From Phoronis ovalis (taxonomy: Eukaryota; Phoronida; Phoronidae): 16,132 bases of DNA. A model generated the notes under the pieces. The model was not told the origin of the DNA. It saw only the letters and a list, made by a program, of their open reading frames with translations, and did not search any database. Position 1 is the first letter of the stretch. Each line of letters starts with the position of its first letter. The position numbers and the translations under genes were made by a program. Below, one piece after another: positions 9,162 to 16,132 of the stretch. The stretch covers positions 1 to 16,132 of the forward strand of contig JAOXYB010024737.1 in assembly GCA_028565635.1 (NCBI GenBank). Reading direction: 5' to 3'.

Positions 9162-9320
9162 TTATATATCAGCTTTACTATCCCCAGAGCCAGCATCTCT
9201 GACATCTTCACCAAAAGCTGCAGCTTCTTCATGTAATGGCATCATGCCATCAGCCATCTTGTTTTCCCACTCACCAATTTTTTTGTCAGCAGGTATTCCA
9301 TGCAGCTTCTTGCCTTCTTT
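9162..9320 (-). CDS. FKBP4: Immunophilin last coding exon: C-terminal tail
   Basis: The acceptor TAATTTGTAG ends at 9321. The exon continues in frame from EEDKQ with [14 protein letters not shown], then an [20 protein letters not shown] segment and [16 protein letters not shown], and stops at TAA (9162-9164). The 52-residue tail is charged and has no relatives that I can recall in vertebrate FKBP51/52. Sharp splice phasing and the poly(A) signal downstream support it being real. A plus-strand open frame over the same bases is its antisense shadow. Confidence 0.85.
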   Translation of the reverse strand, partial: KEGKKLHGIPADKKIGEWENKMADGMMPLHEEAAAFGEDVRDAGSGDSKADI

Positions 9321-12300
9321 CTACAAATTATTGGAATCAGTAATTTACTTGCTGTTCAAACACAATGCCCAGTCTGCTTTAGATGATCAACAATTAAAGC
9401 TATAAACAGTGTTGTAGGAAGTTATAAAATGTGTTACAATTAATAACAAGAATTCCACGAGAATTATACGTCTCACCAGCAGCATAATGATATTAAAATG
9501 TGATTTGTCCTTGAAGTTGAAGGCTAAGGTCAAAGATCATATGCTCTTCAGGTGCGGCATGGCACAAGCTTTTAAAAAAAAAGTTTCAGTAATAAAAAAC
9601 AAACCAATGATATGACCAACAAGGCAGATTACTGATTACTATAAATCCAACAAATATTTTATATCTATTGATGCAACATTGAAGTTTACCAAATCTTTAT
9701 TTTCTATCCCAGTTTAGTTCTAGAACTAAAAATTCGTGATATTTGTTTATGCGCAAAAACTGTCTACAAAACACCGTAACAAAACTGCCTTCCCATGGCT
9801 GTTCCATTAAAAACTATCAAAGTGGGAGGACCTAAATATAATTGTAATTATGAGTGCACATGGGTAGTATAAAGTTTCAATTACAGGGGAGGGGGGTTAG
9901 AAAGTTTTTAGTATTAAAGGGGAGGTAAAAAATGACCAGCTCCCCCTCCCTGAAAATTTTTATAGGAACAGCCAACTGTTGATCTCATAATATATAAATA
10001 ATCAAAATTCCGCAATAACTTTGGGAAAAACATAATTTCCTTCAAGGTACCTGAATAAAAGTGAAAATAGCGACACCACCTAATGTAGAACGTGGTATTT
10101 TGAATTTTTCAAATGCTCATTTTTTTATGAAAAATGTTTTAAAAACTTGGACGTAAAATCAACATAGAAAACAAGTATCTCGCCAGATGTCGCTGTACTC
10201 GCTTTACACGGGAAACAACACTGAAGGAAAACTGTGGTAATTTGCAATCTTTTGTCTAGCACTTGCGTAACATGAACTTTACTAAGGGAAACTCCCAAAA
10301 AGTAGCGAGAAGCATGCCCCTTAAAAAGCAAACTAACCGATTATACCAAATAAGTTATAAATAATATTTAGAAACTTCATGAGGAAGAAAATAGTCACAA
10401 ACATATTAATACTCCATAAATATTATGGAAAAGAAACTCCCATGTAGAATGTTTTGGCAATGTTTTACATGTCACATAGAAAAACTGTGAAAATCATAAC
10501 ACAGTGATTCTGCTTATTTCGTATGGTTCGGCTTTATCCCTTGTGCATAAAGCTCTTTTAACTACCCTCCTTATGATTTTCTGCGACATCGGCGAGATAG
10601 TTATTTTCTATGTTCATTTTACTTCCAACTTTTTAAAACATTTTTCATAAAAAAATGAGCATTTGAAAAATTCAAAATACACCACGTTCTACATTAAGTG
10701 GTGTCGCCGTTTTCATTTTTATTCAGACAGGTGCCTTGAAGGAAATTATATTTTTCCCAAAGTTATTGCGGAATTTCGATTATTTATACATTATGAGATC
10801 AACAGTAGTAACTTTGCCATTAGTTAAGTAGGAAAAAGTTGATTCTGGGTTAATCATGCTCTAGTTATATCCCAGTAGTATTACAACTTTTAAGAAGTTC
10901 CTGCAATGGTGTAGAAGAGGCTGAAAACAGAATGTTAATGTCAACGCCACCACCACCACTGGAAAAGTGATACATATATATTGCATTCTGCTTTGCAGGT
11001 GAGACAAAAAAGCTTTTTAATTCCATTTTCAAAGCACTAGAGGAGTAATGGTTGAATTATGCTTCTTAATTTATTAAATAACGTCATCGAGAATATTTGC
11101 ACTTTGATATTTTCATGGTTTTATCCCCCTTCCTAGTACTTTTTTCTTAGTGTATAAACCAGCTGAACATTCATTCAATGTTCATCAATTTGATGAAAAA
11201 GCCGTAGGCTTATGGTACCTGTTTATCTTCTTCAGCAAACTTTGTGAACATTCCTTTGTATTTTTTTCTTTCCTTCTGAATTTCATCTTTAATTTTCCCT
11301 TGAACCTCTTTTAACTTGTATTTGGCTGTTTTGTTTCCTTGGTTAATTTCAAGCACTTTCAAGAAATCTTTTTTAGCCTCTTCAAAATTGCTAGTCTGCG
11401 CGTATGCCTGAAAGAAAAAAAATCAATATTTATAACTTTACTTCACAAAATGTAGCATTACATTTGAGATAAGTATTCATGCTGATTTTGAAAGTAGTAT
11501 GATAGCTATTGAACATTTTTGTCATCAAGGATGCACAGGAACTGGAATAAGTTAAACTCAACAACAAAACAGAAATGCTTCCTATAAGAACTCAGAACTT
11601 CAAGGATTAGACAATGGATCATCTTCTAGTTGACAACACTGAAATCTTGAATATGCCATAACAGAGGGAGACTATCTGTAAATCTGCTATTTTAATCTTT
11701 GCTATACCAATGCAACCAGGAGGTTTAATGTCAAAACAAAGTACTGGACTATAGGTGAATTCATTTATAACATTTAAATCTGGTTTTTGTAACTCACTAT
11801 AAAATGGTTTACAAGCTTACCAACTTTTAAAACCTGTTACAAAGCATTTTACATACAGCAGCTCCGATTGTGACGAGAACAGAAAAATATGATCACATAA
11901 CTCCTAACTTCACCGCTGCCATTAAAGCAGAGAATTTGATTGAAAATACTTTAATTTTTAATAAATAAATGCTTTTGTACATAAATATACTATGGATCTA
12001 TCATGCTATCAGATTCCTCAGATCCAACACTGGCAGCATCTTTTCAGTTACACAAATAGCTAACTACATTATGAAATAGAACTTTTAGAGTGCCAGCATG
12101 AAAACTATGGAATTCATTACCACTTGAACTAAGTGAAAACACTTGCAATAATAATTTTAAAACAAGCTCAAAACAGTAACTTTTTCTAAGAACTATGTCA
12201 GATTTACTAGATTTTTATCATAATTTTATTTCTTATCCTATTTGTTATACTGCACAAGTGAGTTTTATATTTGCGCTTTATAAATTATGGCTATTACTAG

Positions 12301-15300
12301 TATTTGTAGTAGTTACAGCAAAACCAGGAAAACAAGAAAAAATTCAAATTTCATACAAAATTATGTGTAATTTTCAGTGATAACACTAAAAACATAAACA
12401 AGATAGCAATTGCAAATGTGATAACAATCAAAACCACTCAAGAAACTAAATATGGGAGCCAGCAAGGCAAGATTGACAATAGCTGCATGTCCAAAGGAAA
12501 ATTCACCTAGAATTCAAACATCTGTCAATAACATACCATATTTTGTTATTTTCATAATTAAAAACCAAGGAGGTCACAGGGTTATAAAAATTATACTATC
12601 TTTACTGTTTCAAGAAATGTCTATTGTGGCATGCAAACATATCCACTACTGACATTTCATATCACTAGGCGTTAATTACTGCTGTTTTCCATATTACTGC
12701 ATTAAAAAGTTAGTTGAAATAAAAAGATGGTTTTATATTCTGTACATAAAGATTGATAGTGATGACCTGCTGTGTACAACCATTACCCTGAGGAGATGGA
12801 CCTCTGATTCACAGAAGGCTCTACATATGACAAACTACACAGGCACATAAAACTATTCAAGACGTCAATATATTTATTAAACATTCTATACAAGATTTCT
12901 CCATTTCCTCATACTGATGATTTCTTCAATCATCTCTGCTTTTCACATCATGTTTTAGTGATTCCTTGTGGTGTGGTTGTGGTGAGAAATGGAATATATT
13001 TGTATACAGCTCACCTGACCACGACGAAAATATCCCTTCTCACTGTTAGGCTCTAATCCCAATGCATCGTCACACTCCTTAATTGCTTTAAAACAATCAT
13101 TAATTTTCAAGTAACACATGGCTAAATTTAAATGTGCAGCCAAGACTAATGAGTTTCGCTCTTCTTTTTGTTCACTTTCCAAATCTGTTTCAGATTTTAA
13201 GTAGTCAACTATCCTTTTATATTGATTTGCAGCTAGTGAAAATTTCTCCGCCTACAAAACAAACCAAATAGTTTCACATTCTCTATGGATAAAAATGTTT
13301 ATAATACTGTATATCTCCAATACTAAAATTTTAATTACGGTACAATATGTTGTAGTTCTGCTTTACAGTTTTACTAACAAATGAAAGAAAGTCATTTTTG
13401 AATATCAATAGATATTGCAATAACACATCCCTTAAGGTAAAACAATTCAAAAGTCACAAGACTGACCTATTAAAAAAGGATACTTTAAAAATTATCTTCC
13501 TTTCTTGCTCTTCCATGTATGAATGTTTTTTATAATTATTCCTGAAGATACTCAATTACTCACTGTAGACAACTTTCTCCAAAGAACTAGACATTCACTA
13601 TTTATACCTTAAAGTAAGTAGTACCCTTGGCTTTTATTAATTCTGACTGTTGCATTTTTTCTTCGGCATCCATCTCCCAAGATTCTTTTGCCTGTAAAAG
13701 AAAGTTAAATCTAAAACAAGTTCTGTCAAATAAAAAATGTAAAAAGCTAGCATGTCAAATTTCTCAAAAGGCTTGCAAAATTACCCACTGTACAAAGGTA
13801 CTGATTATCTCATTTTGATACATTCATTCGGAAAAATTAGGAACATTAACGAACCTTTTCAAAATCTTTCAGATACACCTCATATTCTACATCTGCATTA
13901 GGTGGCACGCCATACTTCGAACAGCCCTCTTTTCCAAATGCATATAATCCTTTTATTTTTAATTTGGACTTTTCTTCTTTTTTGAATTTTTTCAATGCTA
14001 TTTCAATCCCATCAATCACATTATGTTCACTTCCTTCACCAAGGATGAATTCTACATCTCTGTCCTCAAACATTTCATTATTGTAGTGCCCAGTAATGTG
14101 TGCTAGATAAGACATTAAGTCACATTGAATCATTTTATATTTCAACAAAAATTAGATCTTCGTCATTAAAAATTATGAGCAAAAGGACACTCTTGCAACA
14201 AGGAAGCTGAATGCAATGAAATTGACACATGGTGTTGTGGTTTGTTGTACTTTGCCACAACTGAAAAAATGTATTCAACAAATCCTGCAGAATTGGGGCG
14301 TAGTACAATACACCATGTTTCGCAAGTAGAGAGTATTGAGCTACACTGCAATTTTTCTTAGTAGTGAGATAAATGTTGTACCTTTTACAGATGCCCCATC
14401 ATTTGGTGTGGAATATGCTGTTCCTTCTGATAACACATTTCTAATTATCCCACCATCCTTCTTAGGAGATACATCTTCTCCTAGTATATAAGTATTATAT
14501 CAAAAAGAAGACTAGTTTCAATACATTAGATATTAAACATAATTATGATAAAATGTCATTGCTAAAACTTTCTTTATATAAAAAAAAAACAGTCAGAAAA
14601 ATATAGAAAGTGTGATTGCACGAATAAGAGGCTTATTGATCTATATCATTATGTAGAATATATCACCTGGCCCCCACCATCTTTCAAAGCGCATGCGATT
14701 GTAAAGTAGGCATACTTTTAATGCAATTACTTAAATTAGATTGTCTCCTAAATAGCAAGGTGAACACACGGTCTCATTAAACATAAAAGGCCAATGAAGT
14801 GGCTTTACATGTAAGCTTGCATTATCTAGTAGATGGCACACATTTTCACTGAATGTTTATACCTGTTATATATTAGAATATCATGTGAACAAATTTGAGT
14901 TCAATGATACAGATGTAAATATGTTGGGATGATTGTCATTCAATACCTCAAAGCCATGAGGCATATTATTTAAATTTGCATATGACTTTATTATTCATTA
15001 TGTCAATACTCTATTACATAACAGTCTTAAAGCAGGATAAATAACCAGAGTAAAGTAAAGACAAAGCACATCCAGCTAGAACATTGAACATACCAGAAGT
15101 AATATAATATGTGAACCTTGCAAATGTATTTGGACTCGGGATTGAAATTCTTACGGATGTCATGGTTAAACACATCATAGAACTCCATTATGATGAGAAA
15201 GCTGATAACTTTATGAATTAATAGGCAAGGCAAGTGAAATTTGTATATATTAGTGAACTGCAACTACCACGATGTATCAGTTCGTTATGATAAGTATTAA

Positions 15301-15777
15301 GAAAAGTGTAGACGAGACAATTGGACAACATTGTTTTTTGAACGATACTACGAACATATATCAACTTTGCATCAAGATTCAACTGGCAATATCACATTAA
15401 ATTAACATTCCAATAGGGAGGAAGATTGGTACAATAGCAAGAAAAAGGATCTAATCATAAACAATCTATATATATTTCATCGTTCTTAAATTTCAATCTT
15501 GTAATACATTCAAATATAAAGGGAGTTGTATGTAAAATGTATTCACTGTAATTTCTTCACGCTTCTTCTAATCCAACCCAAAAAGAAATTAGACACAACA
15601 TCGTCACAATACCTTTCCATTCAAACAGCTCAATTTCAAAAATGAGAGTTGAATTTGGTGAAATTTTTGGTGGAGAACCAGTTTCTCCATAAGCATACTT
15701 AGGATGACATGTCAATCGACATATTTCTCCCTTTTTCATGGTAGCCACACCAATATCCCATGCCTTAATCACCTTTC
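9162..15777 (-). CDS. FKBP4: Large FK506-binding immunophilin, FKBP52 type (seven exons, 5' partial)
   Basis: Exons, in transcript order: 15613-15777, 14382-14480, 13855-14102, 13608-13691, 13015-13251, 11219-11407 and 9162-9320. All introns are GT-AG and every junction keeps frame. Together they encode about 393 residues: the end of the FK1 peptidyl-prolyl isomerase domain, the FK2 domain, a TPR domain and a C-terminal helix. By comparison with the human protein (459 residues), roughly the first 80 residues are missing; they lie beyond the right edge. Proteins of this family sit in the cytoplasm with Hsp90 and help mature clients such as steroid receptors. The loop SPPKI in FK1 has the proline typical of FKBP52 where FKBP51 has leucine. 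The tail after the helix (last exon) does not resemble the vertebrate tails. The gene is convergent with the zinc-finger gene. Confidence 0.95.
9797..9973. mobile_element. Small MITE, 177 bp, in the last FKBP intron
   Basis: The ends are inverted copies: GGCTGTTCC at 9797-9805 and GGAACAGCC at 9965-9973. The similarity continues more loosely inwards (TTAAAAACTATCAAAG against TATAAAAATTTTCAGG). The interior is rich in GGGGAGG runs facing CCCCCTCCC near the right end, so the element could fold on itself. No coding capacity is seen. I could not find a target-site duplication, so the superfamily is open. Its right end abuts the inverted-repeat element that starts at 9975. Confidence 0.65.
9975..10806. 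mobile_element. Fold-back element with about 220-bp inverted arms, 832 bp
   Basis: The left arm (9975-10193) and right arm (10583-10806) are inverted copies, beginning ACTGTTGATCTCATAAT and ending near GATGTCGC. They differ by scattered substitutions and a few 1-4 base indels. The 389-bp centre is not self-complementary and has no convincing open frame. This is most likely a non-autonomous DNA transposon. No target-site duplication is visible, perhaps because the left flank is now the 177-bp MITE. In the immunophilin pre-mRNA the arms would form a long hairpin in the last intron. Confidence 0.8.
11219..11407 (-). CDS. FKBP4: Immunophilin exon: third TPR and C-terminal helix
   Basis: It begins [20 protein letters not shown], the third TPR, matching the family's AHLAVNDFELARADFQKVL region. 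It then has a long helix with [18 protein letters not shown], the counterpart of the human REKKLYANMF segment, known as the charge-Y motif and implicated in Hsp90 binding and, in the same region, calmodulin binding. Acceptor TTTCTTTCAG; donor CAG|GTACCA, phase 0 at both ends (63 codons). Confidence 0.93.
11408..13014 (-). other. Immunophilin intron between TPR exons
   Basis: A 1.6-kb AT-rich GT-AG intron. I see no gene, element ends or RNA gene in it; small open frames at 12195-12380 and 12452-12652 lack family resemblance. Confidence 0.8.
13015..13251 (-). CDS. FKBP4: Immunophilin exon: TPR 1-2
   Basis: 79 codons, phase 0 at both ends. [18 protein letters not shown] completes the first [23 protein letters not shown] gives the second TPR with the asparagine of the Hsp90 carboxylate clamp. 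[13 protein letters not shown] supplies the clamp lysine and arginine. These would hold the C-terminal MEEVD of Hsp90. Acceptor GTTTTGTAG; donor CAG|GTGAGC. Confidence 0.95.
13252..13607 (-). other. Immunophilin intron, 356 bp
   Basis: A GT-AG intron, AT-rich, with nothing further seen. Confidence 0.85.
13608..13691 (-). CDS. FKBP4: Immunophilin exon: FK2-TPR linker
   Basis: A 28-codon exon, [20 protein letters not shown] followed by AKGTTYFK. It is nearly colinear with the human AKESWEMNSEEKLEQSTIVK and the first helix of TPR1, including a lysine at the clamp position. Acceptor TTTTACAG; donor AAG|GTATAA. Confidence 0.95.
13855..14102 (-). CDS. FKBP4: Immunophilin exon: FK2 domain
   Basis: Begins [19 protein letters not shown] and runs to [10 protein letters not shown]. 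It encodes most of FK2, the second FKBP fold, including [20 protein letters not shown] and [20 protein letters not shown]. In the human proteins FK2 is not an active isomerase, and here too the positions of the FK1 catalytic tryptophan and the SPPKI loop are changed. Acceptor ATCTAG (phase 1); donor AAAAG|GTTCGT (phase 0). A longer minus-strand frame upstream of the acceptor is intron. Confidence 0.95.
14382..14480 (-). CDS. FKBP4: Immunophilin exon: FK1-FK2 linker and start of FK2
   Basis: A 99-nt exon, phase 1 at both ends. It reads [20 protein letters not shown], then [13 protein letters not shown]. It matches the human linker, where GEDLTEEEDGGIIRR leads into FK2. Acceptor ATATACTAG; donor AAAAG|GTACAA. 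Confidence 0.93.
14481..15612 (-). other. Immunophilin intron, 1.1 kb
   Basis: A GT-AG intron, AT-rich. A run of ten A near 14580 and scattered AT words are all I see. The open frame at 15027-15263 has no resemblance to any family I know. Confidence 0.8.
15613..15777 (-). CDS. FKBP4: Immunophilin exon: C-terminal half of FK1
   Basis: It begins [20 protein letters not shown] after a split glycine codon and ends FEIELFEWK. It carries the FK506-pocket residues Val-Ile and Trp of VIKAW, the Tyr of YAYG, and the Phe of FEIEL, numbered by analogy with FKBP12. So the isomerase site looks intact in this half. The loop reads [12 protein letters not shown], with proline as in FKBP52. Acceptor TTCATTACAG at 15787-15778; donor AAAG|GTATTG; phase 1 at both ends. 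Confidence 0.95.
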
Positions 15778-16132
15778 CTGTAATGAAACAAGGTGATGTT
15801 TAATCCATAAAGAACCTTAATTCAAATTAAATCAATCTGAATATTATAAATCATTATTTTGTATTTGAAAGGGAATAACACATTTAAATAGTTTTGTACA
15901 GGACATACTTAGTCTAGGACTAGGGCCGGGCTTTATTGTAGGACTAGCAAAGGACCACAATCCAAAAATGAATAGTCACCATAAATGATTCAAATTAAGA
16001 CAGAGGATTGAATTAACGGAGTGGCTAAACGTCCGGTTACCAGACGGCGTATCTAGGGGCTAAACGTCCGGACATCCAATTCGGATCAACTCGGCTTTTC
16101 CCGTATTGGCGAAATCTCTCGAGATCTAAAAC
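15778..16132 (-). other. Immunophilin upstream intron, partial
   Basis: No FK1 N-terminal exon is present, so this is intron running off the window. Its last 120 bases are distinctly richer in G, C and CpG than the surroundings (see the direct repeat at 16023). Confidence 0.75.
16023..16071 (+). repeat. 14-bp direct repeat in a CpG-rich block
   Basis: GGCTAAACGTCCGG occurs at 16023-16036 and 16058-16071, 35 bases apart. The block from about 16014 to the end is CpG-rich and contains CTCGAGAG-type words. It looks like the edge of a dispersed repeat or an element that continues outside the window; I cannot name it. Confidence 0.6.

Noticed and set aside
9118-9405. 95-residue plus-strand open frame
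   Set aside because: Antisense to the last immunophilin exon, which has correct splice phase and a following poly(A) signal.
10125-10331. 68-residue minus-strand open frame
   Set aside because: Lies across an arm of the fold-back element and its spacer; no resemblance to a transposase.
13627-13818. 63-residue plus-strand open frame
   Set aside because: Antisense to the FK2-TPR linker exon and its flanking introns.
14166-14351. 61-residue minus-strand open frame
   Set aside because: Intronic, between the FK1-FK2 linker exon and the FK2 exon, whose splice phases agree without it.
1-16132. Possible tRNA, rRNA, CRISPR, prophage or horizontally transferred genes
   Set aside because: I read for these and saw none. 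All recognisable genes are intron-bearing animal families.

Overview
The window is animal nuclear DNA, AT-rich and intron-containing. Conserved protein segments are split by canonical GT-AG introns, animal-specific families are present, and the non-coding DNA is full of short non-autonomous DNA transposons. I see no operons, bacterial genes, rRNA, tRNA or CRISPR. The gene content (an Ikaros/Hunchback-type zinc-finger factor, an FKBP52-type co-chaperone, a type-B carboxylesterase) suggests an invertebrate, perhaps a deuterostome or lophotrochozoan. The sequence alone does not fix the species.

Layout. (1) 189-690, minus strand: the N-terminal exon of a type-B carboxylesterase; the rest of that gene lies beyond the left edge. 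(2) About 700-5000: mostly gene-free. It holds a hAT-like MITE (2875-3275, 8-bp target-site duplication), a Mutator-like MITE with 88-bp inverted repeats (4335-4678, 9-bp target-site duplication), a 54-bp tandem duplication, and three short phase-compatible exon-like pieces (2196-2303, 3833-3906, 4905-4979) of uncertain status. (3) 5057-7175, plus strand: a two-exon, roughly 507-residue C2H2 transcription factor with four N-terminal and two C-terminal fingers, the Ikaros/Hunchback plan, with a SUMO-type motif next to a CtBP-type motif; poly(A) signal at 7270. (4) 7276-9053: a convergent intergenic region with a 102-bp tandem duplication. (5) 9162-15777, minus strand: seven exons of a large FK506-binding immunophilin (FKBP4/FKBP52 type), covering the end of FK1, all of FK2, the TPR domain, the C-terminal helix and a family-unlike tail. 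Its first exons lie beyond the right edge. Its last intron contains a 177-bp MITE directly abutting an 832-bp fold-back element.

The three genes have no evident shared pathway. The factor would act in the nucleus. The immunophilin would act with Hsp90 on client proteins such as steroid receptors in animals that have them. The esterase would hydrolyse carboxyl esters. The factor and immunophilin genes are convergent. The least ordinary parts are the well-bounded non-autonomous transposons, the unexplained exon chain upstream of the factor, and the immunophilin's C-terminal tail. I did not find a wholly new biological system.
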